DNA of 64,000 nucleotides from Skeletonema tropicum (taxonomy: Eukaryota > Bacillariophyta > Thalassiosirophyceae > Thalassiosirales > Thalassiosiraceae): the NCBI GenBank assembly GCA_037178625.1, contig JAWZXG010000026.1, positions 248,001 through 312,000 of the forward strand, in the 5' to 3' direction. Under the pieces are notes generated by a model that saw only the letters and a list, made by a program, of their open reading frames with translations, searched no databases and had not been told where the DNA came from. The position numbers and the translations under genes were made by a program. The first letter of the stretch is position 1. Every line of letters starts with the position of its first letter. Shown piece after piece: positions 28,655-40,100 of this stretch.

Positions 28655-30619
28655 TCAACGATTCTCACACACATCTAAAGTCCAAGATATGCGCTTGTCA
28701 AAATTGCACCCATTCCTACAACACACTTGCGATTCCAACTCGGCTTTCGTACATAGTCTCTTCCCCTGACTACTACACAGAAATTTCGCATCGGCATAAA
28801 ACATTGTCTCAAAGCATCCCTCACGACTGCATTCAAGATCACTATTCAATAATGATCCAGAGCAGCAGTTGACGCTGAGACTTTCCGTGTATTCATTGGG
28901 TAAGCATAATTCTACTTGTGCATCGTGAAAGAGTTGCTCACTGCCACTTCTTCGAAGGCACCCTTTTGCTGCTAGGTGAAACACCTGTGTTGGAGATGGA
29001 GTAGGATGTGCTATCGGTGATTGTATGATTTGGTTTCTTTCTTCTTCGGCAATCTCTTCAATCTCATGAGAGTGAGGAGCTTCAGTTGCATGAGGTGTTG
29101 TTGTCGCTGTTGTTGTCGCTGTTGTTGTTGTCGCTGTTGTTGTTGTCGCTGTTGTTGTTGTCGCTGTTGTTGTCGTCGTCTGCTGCACCTCAACAGAGTC
29201 GTGACTTTGTTGTTCACAATTCCCCACGAAAAGCCACCCATCCCGCCAGAGCTGCAAACCTTCCACCAGCTCCGGCGACACATCATCATCATCGTGAGGA
29301 TTACAATACTCTGGAATAAGACATGAAAATACGATTCCGACAAATGATACGACATCTCCTTGTATGTAGTCAGTTTTGGTTGAGTCGTATACACTGGGAC
29401 ATTCGATTGGACCAGCAGAACTACTTGCTGTATAATATTGAGCTGCTGTATTCTCGAAAGATGTTGTTGGTGCAGAAGTTGGTTCTGGAGAGGGTGCAGC
29501 CGTCGTTGGAGGTGACGTTGTTGGCTGAGGCGAGATGATGATTGTTGGAGTTGAAGGTTGACTTGTCGGAGGAGAAGAAGTCGGTTCAGGCGATGGTTCG
29601 TGAGTTGGTGGAGGAGTTGGTGGAAGAGTTATCATATACGTTGGTTTGACTGATGGAGCATATGTTGGCTGATATGTGGGCTGATATGTCTGTACACGTC
29701 CTCCAGCGAGCCTAGTCACTTCGTCATTAATCCAACCAGTAATATCTGATACTCTAGTATAAACACCACTGTAGCCAGGACTCGCACAGCGAAATCCCCA
29801 ACTGACAATGCCCACTTGCACGTCCAAATCGGCAGTCTCACCTCGTACAAACAGCGGTCCACCACTATCTCCATTACACGTGTCTTTATATTCATTCGAC
29901 GTCGCGCATATCATCTTCTCCGTCACCATATCTCTATAATGCGTCCAAACCGAATAGTCCACATACGGAGCCTGTTTTTTGCATTCCTCATTGGTAATCG
30001 TGTGCAATCCCACCTCCATCAATGTGGGTGATACCGACTTGGCCAGTGGATCCGTATATCCCCGTCCAATTGCAGTGACGGGAGTGTATGGTGATGGAAA
30101 CCCAGGCATGGCATTCAACATCATGAAACTACTATATCCATTAGTATTACCCCCCACCACAGATTCGGACAGTACCACCAACATGGCATCATTATTCGGC
30201 GCAACACCAACCCGTTCAAAGTCCGGATGGACAATCTGTTCCTTCATTAAATATTTCCTTCCATCAATTTCGGCAAAGTATTCAAACTCCTTGTAACAAT
30301 GAGCTGCTGTTAGGACCAATGTCGGTGTGATTAACGTGCCGCCGCAAAAGTGTGAGAAGAGTGGAGGTCGTTGCAGTGAGGCAAAGTATTTGTACCGGCG
30401 GGGTCTGGCTTGATATCCTCCCACGATGCGTGCTTCGGGGATTAGTTGCTTCTCTTGTAGTTCTCGACTGACGCCGTCGCCGCTGTGGAGTGAGGTGGAG
30501 GATGATTGAGGTTGTTGTTGTTGCGCTTCATCATTGGCAAGTACAATGGATGATGTTGTTACCCCTAACAGGATAACAAGGAGTCGATGTAAGAAGATGA
30601 TGATGGCTTGCTTCGTCAT
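28655..30619 (-). CDS. Secreted trypsin-like serine protease with Thr/Pro linker and Cys-rich tail
   Basis: ATG at 30619 (MTKQAIIIFLHRLLVILLG, a signal peptide) gives 654 residues. The peptidase S1 domain starts at the activation site ARIVGGYQ and has the full triad: LTAAHC, NNDAML and CNGDSGGPLF, closing with VGIVSWGFRCASPGYSGVYTRV. A Pro/Thr/Ser-rich mucin-like linker follows (TYQPTYAPSVKPT), then a coding microsatellite at about 29095-29178 giving TTTTATTTTA, and a C-terminal Cys-rich region (LCSSQGKRLCTKAEL). Family members are secreted endopeptidases. The linker suggests a wall- or surface-associated enzyme (inference). It is divergently arranged with the Hsp70-like gene at 31071. Confidence 0.9.
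   Translation of the reverse strand: MTKQAIIIFLHRLLVILLGVTTSSIVLANDEAQQQQPQSSSTSLHSGDGVSRELQEKQLIPEARIVGGYQARPRRYKYFASLQRPPLFSHFCGGTLITPTLVLTAAHCYKEFEYFAEIDGRKYLMKEQIVHPDFERVGVAPNNDAMLVVLSESVVGGNTNGYSSFMMLNAMPGFPSPYTPVTAIGRGYTDPLAKSVSPTLMEVGLHTITNEECKKQAPYVDYSVWTHYRDMVTEKMICATSNEYKDTCNGDSGGPLFVRGETADLDVQVGIVSWGFRCASPGYSGVYTRVSDITGWINDEVTRLAGGRVQTYQPTYQPTYAPSVKPTYMITLPPTPPPTHEPSPEPTSSPPTSQPSTPTIIISPQPTTSPPTTAAPSPEPTSAPTTSFENTAAQYYTASSSAGPIECPSVYDSTKTDYIQGDVVSFVGIVFSCLIPEYCNPHDDDDVSPELVEGLQLWRDGWLFVGNCEQQSHDSVEVQQTTTTTATTTTATTTTATTTTATTTATTTPHATEAPHSHEIEEIAEEERNQIIQSPIAHPTPSPTQVFHLAAKGCLRRSGSEQLFHDAQVELCLPNEYTESLSVNCCSGSLLNSDLECSREGCFETMFYADAKFLCSSQGKRLCTKAELESQVCCRNGCNFDKRISWTLDVCENR
29095..29178 (-). 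repeat. Coding microsatellite in the protease linker
   Basis: Repeated GTTGTTGTCGCT-type 12-mers (plus strand) encode Thr-Thr-Thr-Ala units. The period keeps the frame, so length variation would be tolerated. Confidence 0.8.
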
Positions 30620-31070
30620 GGTTGCAACTATCAAGAAGTGACCTTCAATTCAGGCTATAGCCAAGAGAGCCCTCACCACCATGCCACAGCCATAAATGCA
30701 GGTAAGAGCAGAGAGTTCAGTCAGCTCGTGTTGCATCTTGAATGGCTCCATACTTCTACTCATCAGATCTCTTTCTTGTAGGAGTGTGAACGGAACGAAC
30801 CTTCCATAAATTTTGCTGTGAAAAGTTTGGAAGTGAGCCAAAATTGGCCATATCGGTGCGGCGTGACGATGCGTGATGGTCACGCGATCTCTATCGTCGT
30901 GCAGCTCCATTAGTCACGATCTTTCACGCTCAGTAATGCAATCAATCACGCACAGTGTATTTTAAGAAGTGACGCATGCCTATTTGGCGCCTCCACCATG
31001 GCCATCAAATAATAATCACATCACTACTTATACGCACGAAGTAACCTACCACCATCATCACAACTGCACG
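30620..31070. promoter_or_regulatory. Divergent intergenic region between the protease and Hsp70-like genes
   Basis: About 450 bp that should hold both promoters. It has a cluster of TCACG/CGTGA-type motifs at about 30865-30950 (GATGCGTGATGGTCACG, GTCACGATCTTTCACG). Their use is not shown. Confidence 0.35.
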
Positions 31071-33761
31071 ATGCTGTGGCCACTTCTACCACCGCTGCTG
31101 TCAGTCAGCAATGCATTCTTCCAGCCGCCTTCCATCACCTCTCCTCTGCGACAACGACGACCACCTGCTCAACAAGCTAGCCTGACGCTACTACCAAAGC
31201 CATCAATACTCTCCCAACGGCGGCCGACACTGCCACTGCTCTTCGCTGCTTCTTCTGCCGATAATGATGATGATCACGATGATGATCACTACTTGCAGGG
31301 TATTGGTGTGGGAATCGATCTTGGTACTACCAATAGTGCCGTGGCAATGATGCTGCCTCGTCGCCCTGATAATGATAATGATATTGGTCGGGAATCATCC
31401 TCATCGAGACGACGACGTAACGTGCCTACAATGATTGAAATTGACTCTCGGACCACTTTGCCCAGTGTGGTTGCCTTGGTGCCATCAAATGAGGAGGAGG
31501 AGCTGGATCTATCATCATCATCATCACTAACACTTCCTCCCTGGGATGATTCAGATAATATCGACAACATGGAATGGCCAGTATCCTCCACCTACAACAT
31601 CTTCACCGGCAATCAAGCCATTACATACGAACAACATCATCCCAATTCATCCTACAGAAATGTCAAACGTGTCATCGGGACAGGTGGGAAGATGGCCTCA
31701 TTGGCACTTGGGGTAGTGCCCAATTTGGTATCATCATCCAAACAATCATCATCTTCTGTAGATGATTCTATCAATGATGATGATGATATTACCAACTTTC
31801 TCATGATGGAGGATGATACTCACAATAACAACAAAAAGAACAAGGGCAAAAACAACAAAAAGAAGAAAAAGGGCAACAACAAATGGAAACGAAACAAGAA
31901 GGACGATGAAATACCCAAATTACACAAACAATTGGAACAAGCTCAGTCCGATCCTGCCTTACTATCCTGTACGATACAAGAGGAATCACTCACATTACGA
32001 CCAGAACAAATTTCGGCATGTCTACTACGAAAACTGTTTGATGTTGCCGAACAAAAATATAGTGAGGAACATAATGCTGCTAATGCCAACAACAATAATA
32101 ATAATTCCAACAACGAAACAACAAGGGTCAAGGTTACCAGAGCAGTCATTGGTGTACCAGCCTACTTTACCGAAGCGCAACGTCGTGCGACCATACGTGC
32201 CTCGGAATTGGCGGGGGTGGAAAAGGTCAAGTTGTTACCAGAACCAGAGGCTGCGGCATTGGCCTATGGCAATGATGATGATGACAACAACAACAACAAC
32301 AACTCTTCGGAAGTTTTTGCCGAAGATGAGCTTATATTAGTATTCGACCTAGGTGGGGGAACATTCGATGTATCAATATTGGAAGTGGGTGGTGGATTCA
32401 CGGAAGTTTTGGCAACGGTTGGGAATAATCGATTGGGTGGTACGGACTTTGATCGACGTGTTGCGGAGTATTTGAGTGCTCAGGCTGTCGAGTTTGGCAA
32501 AAAGAGCAAGATGATGAATAACAATAATAACAATAATGAAGGTGGTGGTAATGGGGTAGTATTTGTCAAGGATTGGTATCGAAGGGGATCTGGAGAGATT
32601 CAAGATATTATATTGCGTGTAGCGGAAGAAGTACGGAAATGTTTGAGTAATCAAAAGATTGTGGAGATTTTGGTACCATTGTCCGAAGATGGGTGGAGAA
32701 AGTTGGGTGGTGGTGGTGGTGGGAGTGACGAGGGAGGAGGAGAATATTATAGTGCTGATACAGATGATGATGGTTCTTCCGACATTAGAACCAATTTCAT
32801 TGGCCCCTTTGATATCGAAGCATTGGAATCAACAGGTTGGGTAGCCGGTCAAGATTACACTATCGTAACACTTGATCGCAAAATTTTCGAGACAATCTGT
32901 GCCAACGAGTTGCAAATGCTACTCCAACCAATCAGAGAGGTGGCCATCATGGCTGGTGCGTTGCTACCCGGAGAGGCACGTCCAAGCTTCGTAGAGAATG
33001 CACTTGCCATGGAGAAGGCGAGGAGTGAGTACGAGGGTGGAGAAGACTTTTGGGAGTTTGATGATGATGATGATGATGACGTTGATGATGGGGGGGGATT
33101 ACTTCTCAAAATGAAAGGAGGACGAGAGGTAGAGGAAGAAGAAGAAGAAGAAGATGCATCAGAGGCATTGAGTGAACAAGCGCTAGAACAGATACAATTG
33201 ATGGATCTCAAGGCGCAAAAGAAGGCACAGCAGCGTGGTCGAAGAAAGGCACGTGATATTGATAAGAAAGAGCGATCCTTTCGGAAGCAGAAACAATCGG
33301 CCATGGAGGATGCCACAACTGCGTCACTATTGGGAAAACAGCAAAAGAAAAAGAACCAAAGCATGTCACAACAAGCACTCTCGTTAACTGACGGGACCAA
33401 AAAAGTTCAGGAGGGTATACACGGCCGTGTCCTTTCTCGAATTGTTCTGGTTGGAGGAGCCACACGTATGCCCGTGATTGGCAAACTCCTCGAGGCAGTA
33501 GTCGGACAAACACCTCAGAGAACAGTCAACCCCGATGAAGCGGTGGCTTTGGGATGTGCTGTCCAGGCTGGAATATTAGATGGAGAAGATCAGGGCCAAA
33601 CTGTGCTTAGTCCTATGGCGGCTGCAGTCATGCGTGCATTAGCCAAGAAGCGTGGGATGATGGTTCCAAGTGGGGATGACGGAGGGATGGTGATGGAAAT
33701 GGGTGGTGGGATCTCGGGTTTGATCGTTGATGAGTTTGATGATGAAGATGATTTCTACTAA
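31071..33761 (+). CDS. Plastid-targeted Hsp70-like protein, ATPase part with large insertions
   Basis: The chosen ATG 31071 starts [20 protein letters not shown], a signal peptide with an Asn-Ala/Phe-Phe plastid site; an ATG further upstream would bury this. The product is 896 residues. Hsp70 motifs in order are [12 protein letters not shown] (near residue 80), [57 protein letters not shown] and [13 protein letters not shown] with [15 protein letters not shown]. Long Asn, Asp and Lys runs are inserted between the motifs. The chain ends about 70 residues after the last motif, so the substrate-binding domain of a normal chaperone is missing. It may act as an Hsp70-like ATPase or a regulator in the plastid; the substrate is unknown. 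Confidence 0.8.
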   Translation: MLWPLLPPLLSVSNAFFQPPSITSPLRQRRPPAQQASLTLLPKPSILSQRRPTLPLLFAASSADNDDDHDDDHYLQGIGVGIDLGTTNSAVAMMLPRRPDNDNDIGRESSSSRRRRNVPTMIEIDSRTTLPSVVALVPSNEEEELDLSSSSSLTLPPWDDSDNIDNMEWPVSSTYNIFTGNQAITYEQHHPNSSYRNVKRVIGTGGKMASLALGVVPNLVSSSKQSSSSVDDSINDDDDITNFLMMEDDTHNNNKKNKGKNNKKKKKGNNKWKRNKKDDEIPKLHKQLEQAQSDPALLSCTIQEESLTLRPEQISACLLRKLFDVAEQKYSEEHNAANANNNNNNSNNETTRVKVTRAVIGVPAYFTEAQRRATIRASELAGVEKVKLLPEPEAAALAYGNDDDDNNNNNNSSEVFAEDELILVFDLGGGTFDVSILEVGGGFTEVLATVGNNRLGGTDFDRRVAEYLSAQAVEFGKKSKMMNNNNNNNEGGGNGVVFVKDWYRRGSGEIQDIILRVAEEVRKCLSNQKIVEILVPLSEDGWRKLGGGGGGSDEGGGEYYSADTDDDGSSDIRTNFIGPFDIEALESTGWVAGQDYTIVTLDRKIFETICANELQMLLQPIREVAIMAGALLPGEARPSFVENALAMEKARSEYEGGEDFWEFDDDDDDDVDDGGGLLLKMKGGREVEEEEEEEDASEALSEQALEQIQLMDLKAQKKAQQRGRRKARDIDKKERSFRKQKQSAMEDATTASLLGKQQKKKNQSMSQQALSLTDGTKKVQEGIHGRVLSRIVLVGGATRMPVIGKLLEAVVGQTPQRTVNPDEAVALGCAVQAGILDGEDQGQTVLSPMAAAVMRALAKKRGMMVPSGDDGGMVMEMGGGISGLIVDEFDDEDDFY

Positions 33762-33814
33762 TCGTAATAAACATTCACTACTCCTATACAGATTGTCTCA
33801 GACATAAATTTTCC

Positions 33815-34306
33815 TCACCAGAAAGACACCCGATCTCCTTCCAGCTGAGATAGCGCCTCTTCATGAAAGCGTCGCAACCGTTCTTGCAGTTTACAAATTT
33901 CTGCATCATTCTTAGAACATGATGCATCAGAAGGCACTGTAGCGACACCCTTCAGCTCCAGCTCCATCTGAGATAGCTGTGACAACGCCTCTTTGTGGAA
34001 CCGATGAAGCAGAGCCTGCAATACAGAGATTTCTTCCTTTAATTCCGCCACAACCTGTCCCAAATGTTCACAGCACTTGCTCCGTTTGTCATGTCGCTGA
34101 ACAACACCATCGCCTTTTGAATCGCACACGTCCATGAAAACTCTCACAAATCTCTCCACATCGGTACTACACACTGGACACTTCGATGCGTTGCCATTAG
34201 CAATCATCTTACTCCAGCAGTGATGGTGGAATGGATGCCCACAAGGAGAGCAAACGCCAAATTTGCATGATATTGAATCGAGGCATATCGAACAACATGT
34301 TACCAT
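33815..34306 (-). CDS. RING-finger protein with coiled coil (probable E3 ubiquitin ligase)
   Basis: 163 residues. The RING is at the very N-terminus (CCSICLDS, CGHPFHHHCW, CPVC), a C3H2C3 arrangement with all zinc ligands present. Then come about 100 residues of helix with two related heptad stretches (LLHRFHKEALSQL and RLRRFHEEALSQL), an internal duplication. RING proteins bring a ubiquitin-loaded E2 to a substrate. The gene ends 53 bp from the convergent Hsp70-like gene and starts 114 bp downstream of the P450 on the same strand. Confidence 0.75.
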   Translation of the reverse strand: MVTCCSICLDSISCKFGVCSPCGHPFHHHCWSKMIANGNASKCPVCSTDVERFVRVFMDVCDSKGDGVVQRHDKRSKCCEHLGQVVAELKEEISVLQALLHRFHKEALSQLSQMELELKGVATVPSDASCSKNDAEICKLQERLRRFHEEALSQLEGDRVSFW

Positions 34307-34420
34307 TTTGATTTTATTATTTTATGTGAAACGGGTCCGTTTGAAAGGGGACTTTATTGTGATCAATTTGCGGATGCCTTTCTCCAACCATATCATGTGT
34401 GTCCCTCTTCCCATCCCACA

Positions 34421-35968
34421 TCACCTCCTAATCCTAATACAAACGGGTACCTTGCCCTTGCGCTGTGCTATAGTTGCACGCTCAAAGCATACACCAGGGA
34501 CCGCCTCTTTCTTCTGTTGCAGCGTCACTTCATAGTGAACCAATAGAATGGAAAGGGTAAGTTCCATTATTTGAAGAGCTATGCTCTGTCCAGGACAACG
34601 GTGATGTCCTTGACTAAACGTGCTGAACTTATATTCATCTGGTTTTGCTTCTTCCTTTGTCCATTCCTCTCTCGATGGCTTGTATTTGTCGGCATCTTTT
34701 CCCCACATCCGTTGGTCCAGGCTCGGAACGATGTGTGAGACCGCCACAACTTGACTCGGACTGAGAATGTACTGCTGAGAAGTTCCTGATCCTAACACGA
34801 CTTCTTCTTCTTTCACCTTCCTAAGTGCACCAATTGAGTGAGATGTAAGTCTTAGAGTTTCATAGCATGATTGTCGAATGGTACGCAAGGGCGTTGTAGT
34901 GGTGCATTTGTTACGTTGTGCTGATTTTAGTAACTGCTCCGCTTCATCATGCACCTTGGATGTATGTTCATCACTCCCATGTAAAACGAGAAACAATAGA
35001 GTTTGTGCCGAGGCAATTGCTGGGTTCTTGGCAGCAGCAAACAATAATCCAACTACAAACTCTGAAGCAACTTCGAGAGTAAGAATCCCTTCATCACACT
35101 GCTGACGGAATTTCACCAGCCATGGTCCAATTATACCATGATCTTGCTGCCATGCCCATCTGATTCGCTCTTGAATGTTTATCTGCAGCTTCATTCGTCG
35201 TTTTTCCACTGGCTTCAATATCAACGGGACACTTATCCAACTAGGTAAGATAGCAGCAGCTGCGGTGGCTGACTCTATGCTGTCCTGAAGAACCATGAAT
35301 TCATCCAAAAAGTCGCTGCTGCAACATGAGCAATTTAGAAAACTCTCCCCCAGTAGTTCCACGACGATGGCCCGGAGGGTCGCCAACCTCACTAGATTTA
35401 ATAGATCATCAAAAACTACGACGGCATCATCACCTGCTTGCTGCTTCAATCGTTCCCCTTCAATAATAACACGATAAGAGTCTCTCAGAGCATTCAGCAG
35501 ACCAAAATTCAAGTCGCCGTGCTCATTCACATAATCCTTAATACATCGCTTATGAAAGTCAGTTCCTCTGTACACATTGTTCGACCCCAAAGTATACAAA
35601 AATCCAACATCGGCAACTGCTTCTCTCGCACTAAAGATCCGTTCTGGCAGCGTCATGGCCTGATGGAGCAATTCTCTATGCGGACAGCCACAACTCTTTG
35701 ATGATGTGCATGCATCATCGTGACATGTGCCAGTCATTACGACCATTTTTCTTCCAGCCAAATTAATCCCAAAGATACTATCATGTTGTGATTTGTGGAG
35801 GAGGAACTTGGCTGGATTTTTCTGATAGTCAAGCGCATCTCCAAGGATGAATTTCTTCAAAATAATGAACAGCAGAATGATAACGAGGAAAGCTATCATC
35901 AATTGCTGAGGAAGAATAGTCTCCAGCAATAGCCAATGAATCAATGACGTTGCTGTGATCGCCGTCAT
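34421..35968 (-). CDS. Cytochrome P450
   Basis: 515 residues from ATG 35968, single frame, with an N-terminal hydrophobic anchor (LLETILPQQLMIAFLVIILLF) as in ER-bound P450s. The heme loop is FSQGHHRCPGQ (FxxGxxxCxG) near residue 470, and the K-helix motif is ETLR in CYETLRLTSH. The WGKDADKYKPSRE segment fits the meander region. The I-helix region around FVVGLLFAAAKNPA lacks the usual acid-Thr pair, as in some CYP7/CYP8-type and isomerase-type P450s. A monooxygenase or rearranging enzyme on a lipid or sterol substrate is likely; the exact family is not assigned. Confidence 0.85.
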   Translation of the reverse strand: MTAITATSLIHWLLLETILPQQLMIAFLVIILLFIILKKFILGDALDYQKNPAKFLLHKSQHDSIFGINLAGRKMVVMTGTCHDDACTSSKSCGCPHRELLHQAMTLPERIFSAREAVADVGFLYTLGSNNVYRGTDFHKRCIKDYVNEHGDLNFGLLNALRDSYRVIIEGERLKQQAGDDAVVVFDDLLNLVRLATLRAIVVELLGESFLNCSCCSSDFLDEFMVLQDSIESATAAAAILPSWISVPLILKPVEKRRMKLQINIQERIRWAWQQDHGIIGPWLVKFRQQCDEGILTLEVASEFVVGLLFAAAKNPAIASAQTLLFLVLHGSDEHTSKVHDEAEQLLKSAQRNKCTTTTPLRTIRQSCYETLRLTSHSIGALRKVKEEEVVLGSGTSQQYILSPSQVVAVSHIVPSLDQRMWGKDADKYKPSREEWTKEEAKPDEYKFSTFSQGHHRCPGQSIALQIMELTLSILLVHYEVTLQQKKEAVPGVCFERATIAQRKGKVPVCIRIRR

Positions 35969-36443
35969 GTTTGTTTTTACTCCTAGTTAGAAGGTTGTGA
36001 ACCCGAGGACGCACCCTTATACGATATGATTTTCCTGTGGAAAAAGGTCAATTTAGGGGTCATTTCAGTTCGAAATAAGAAGATTTTGTACGTAAATGAT
36101 CCCATATTTCCTCAAATAGCGATCTGCCGAATTTCGGTTGAATATATCTCCAGCTCCAAATCTGAAAAGCCTCTTTTCGAGCGTTCGCGAAGCAAGTCAC
36201 TGCTTTAAGTACCCAAACGAATTGCTACTATCTAATATGTAGGAATTGGTAATTTAGTCGCTAAAATAAATACCCCAATATCCGTTACCCGAGCATTTTG
36301 GCTCGGGTACCTTCCCTTCGCTCGGGTTCACAGCCACAACAACCGTTGGCCGAGGAGGGGTGATCCCGTACGTAGAATCATACTAATTCCTAAATGTAAC
36401 AGATTTGTCCGCCGGCTTGATTTGGATTTTTACCCGTGTACAG
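35969..36443. other. Intergenic upstream of P450, with a small hairpin
   Basis: No gene. An 8-bp perfect stem ACCCGAGC / GCTCGGGT (36287-36294 and 36301-36308) with a 6-base loop lies about 320 bp upstream of the P450 ATG. Its role is unknown. Confidence 0.35.
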
Positions 36444-36846
36444 CTACTGGCGGGAAGAAACTGTCACCGTCACCACGGTGACAGCTCACAAATTTCACGC
36501 ACAAAACACTAACAAAATTGTGATAGTCTAAATATGGCAATGCTACTCGACGAAAATACATAGAGCAGTTTAAAAGTAGCATCCCAAACAGTATATCTAC
36601 ATTATCTGATGCAGAAGAGACTATAATTCGTCGAGATAGAGCACCTACCGACGAATTTGGGACCAATACCTGCTATTTCGAGCTAGAATGACGCATGCCT
36701 ACGGCAGATCTGCATGCCTGTACTGCTGCTGCTATGCGAGTATACTTCATATAACGTTGACCAGTGGTTCTATCGAAAGCTAATAGTCTGTACTATCGTA
36801 TTATGGTCGACTATCAGTGTTAGGGGTCGACATGGAGGCACAGAAC

Positions 36847-37095
36847 TGTCCAATCTAGCTAACAATTGAGCTTATTATTGGTCAATAGATGTAACGAATA
36901 GAATTATTATGACTTAAAATATAAAGGAAACGATCAACGTTTTTGGATTCGGTTGCTTTCATTGGCGATGGAGGATTCCGAAACATATTGAGAAACGAGA
37001 AACCAGATAAAGCATTCCGAAACATATTGAGAAACGAGAAACCAGATAACATAAATATGAATTTGATTGATGTCCGACACTACGTAGGTGTGACA
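36847..37095 (-). repeat. 3' LTR of the gypsy element
   Basis: 249 bp, TGTCACACC ... TTGGACA on the minus strand. It contains an internal direct repeat with CATATTGAGAAACGAGAAACC (about 36984-37008 and 37023-37047 on the plus strand). Confidence 0.95.
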
Positions 37096-37108
37096 TTCTA
37101 CCCCTCCT
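37096..37108 (-). promoter_or_regulatory. Polypurine tract
   Basis: AGGAGGGGTAGAA on the minus strand, directly before the 3' LTR start TGTCACACC. It is the expected primer for plus-strand synthesis. It overlaps the TAG stop of pol. Confidence 0.8.
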
Positions 37109-40100
37109 AAGAGGGCGCAACGATTTGTTGTAAGACTTGAGGTGTAGGTTGCCTGTAGGGCTTGACGCGTCGGATGTTGAGACGCTCTTGTAGATGTTGG
37201 GTGAGTTGAATAGTGATGTTACCATTGACATGGATTCTTGTGATAGTGAAGGGGCCCTTCCAACGATCATCGAGTTTGGCAGGATCGAAGATCTTCTTCA
37301 TGACTTGTTCTCCAACGCGATAATCGTAGCTGTACCGCTTGGCGTTGAGTCGTTTGGCATCCTTGTCGACACGGCGTTGGCGGCGAAGGTTGATCTCGTT
37401 CATATCATATTGAACTGGAAGGTTGAAGATCATATCGCGTCCAAAGGCCAGTGCTGCTGGGGCATACCCAGTAGATTGCGACGGGGTTGCACGGATAGAA
37501 CTGAGAGTATCAGATAAGATTGTTCCCATCAAGTCTTCGGCTTCAGTCAAGGTGCGAGGGTTGTGATTGGAAAGTTGAGCTCGAATGGAGTTTCCCATAG
37601 TAAGATGCAGGCGTTCGATGATCGCATTGCTTTGGGGGTTACGAGCTGTCGATGGGGCTGATGCAATACCAGCATCGTGTAACAACCGCTGGAACTGAGG
37701 TCCAATAAATTCACCACCTTGATCATGAGCGCAAACTTCGGGTCTTGGATATCTTGAGAGCCATAATTCATTGAACTTGCGAGCTACGTTTTCGCTAGTC
37801 TTGCGCTTGATCATGATGGCATCTGGGTAACCAGTGGCACGATCGATTGCCGTCAGGGCATAGAACTCATAGGCTTTACCGTGTCGTCCTGATGTTTTGA
37901 CATACCACGGGCCCACAAGGTCTACGTCACATTGCTTCCATGGATTGAGATCTTGTACTTGACGTGGAGGGAAATGGCCATAGCCGCGTTGGCCAATCTT
38001 TGTGCGCTGACAAACATCGCACGAAAAGGCTGCTATTCGGGCTGCTAATTGGGGATGATAGAACTTGGAAAGTGCATAAGTAACTGCCTTTGCTCCTGGA
38101 TGATTCAACAGGAGGTGGAAGTATTCAATCGCGGCATCCACGGCATTGTCTGTGAGGACTATCTTCAAGGTCGATTCATCTTGAGGAGTAGGGCTATAGC
38201 AAATCAGCGACGTATCATGGCGACCAAACGTTCGACGATGGTAGAACGTTGGGGAAGTAGTGAGCTTCTGCTGAAGGGTAGGACAGCGGCTCTGCTCTTC
38301 CGCAAGCCATTGATAGCGCAAAGGGTTCTGGACGGTAGAAGGAAGATTCATGAACTGTTGCAATTGATGTAGCGGGAACTCGTCATCACTGGCCAACTCT
38401 GCTAGTTGTTCTTCAAAGATGCTGGGTTCTTCATCTTGATTGACATCTTGGGGAACTGGATTGAATTGAACTGGAGTAGGGGATAGTTCATCCTGCCTCT
38501 TCTCGGCTCCTGAGAAATCAAACTTGGGGAGTCGACTGTACGCGTCCGCTAGCACATTAAGCTTGCCTGGATGATAGAACCATTCGGCATGAAAAGATTC
38601 GAGGAAACATCTCCAACGAAGGACTCTCTGACTGTTCAAGTTAGAGAATGTAAGGTTGCGATGGTCAGTGAAGATTTTGATCTTTGCTCCAAATAGCATG
38701 GTACGATATTCCGTGAGAGTGCTGACGATTGCCAGGAGCTCCTTCTCCATCGTTGTGTATCGAGACTGTGCCGCCGAGAGTCTTTTGGAGTAATACGCAA
38801 CAGGGCGCCCGCCTTGAAGTATGGCTGCTCCCAGTTGATAATCAGAACTGTCCGTGTAGACTTCAAAAGGCTCATTGTGGTTGGGGTAGGCACACAAAGC
38901 ATCACTTGCAATAACTTGCTTCACTTCCTGAAAAACTTTCTCTAATTCTGGAGTCCAAACGATCGGTGCTTTCTTCTTCTGAATACCGCGGATAAGTTGA
39001 GTGAACGGAGAGAGGAGATGGCTTCGTCGAGGCCAGAAGTCACGATACCAGTTGATGAGGCCCACAAGCGTTCGCACTTCGCTAGCGTTGGTAGGCCGTT
39101 TCAAATCAAGAACCGCTTGAACTTTCTTCTGCCAAGGTTGAATGCCATCCTTGGAGACCCAATGACCAAGGAAGTCCCCTTCTGCAATACCGAATTCGCA
39201 CTTCAAAGGGTTAACACTAAACCCTGCCTCTTCAAGGCGCCTGAACACTTCGTTGAGGGTGCGTGTATGGTCTTCCCAAGTATCTGACCATATGGCGATG
39301 TCATCAATGTAAACTTCAACGTCATCTAAATCTCGAAGAACTTCCTCAATAACTGACTGCGCAAATGCCGGAGAGTTGCGGAGACCCATAGGAGCTCTCG
39401 TCCAACGAAAGAGACCGAACGGTGTTGATATAGTGGTGAGGTCCTTAGCTTTGTCCGTCAATTCAAACGAATAGAACATCATGCTCAAATCAAGTTTCGT
39501 CATGTACTGGAATCCCGAACGCTTTCGGATCAGGTCCTGGATGATAGGGAGAGTATAATCCTTGGGTTTGATGACCTTATTGAGCTCACGTAGATCTGCT
39601 ATGAAACGAACTTTGCCATCTTTCTTGGGAACAATAAACGAAGGCAGTCCCCATGCAGACGGGCCAGAGACTCTTTCAAGAACACCTATGTCGATGAGAC
39701 GCAGCAACTCCTTCTTGAATGTTTCCATATGGACTCGAGGAGTAGGGTAAGGCCGCCGAAAAACTGGTTGTGCTCCTGGTTGTAATTCAATATCCATCTT
39801 GGCTCCTTTGTAGACATGAAGCTTGCCGTCGAAGAGCTTGTAATGCTTGCGTAACATCTCGCTGAGGTCCTGGCGCTGAGTCGGAGACAGATGCTGACAA
39901 TTCTCTTTGATGACCTCATCCACATTTATCTCGTCATAGGTTGAATCAGCAATTGACGTAGCGAAAGAGTCGAGGTAGTTCAGATCGTCATCTTCATCTT
40001 CAATGATGCATCCATCGATTGCTGCACTTAGTCGCTCCTTTGTAAAGTTGGAGTTCATTGGAATGCGCTTGCCCTGCCACCCGAGCTCGAGTCTTTCGTA

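Noticed and set aside
29011..29538. Plus-strand Cys-rich and Leu-rich frames
   Set aside because: They are the antisense reading of the protease microsatellite.
36287..36308. Hairpin as a bacterial-type terminator
   Set aside because: The organism is a eukaryote and no U-run follows; kept only as a small hairpin.
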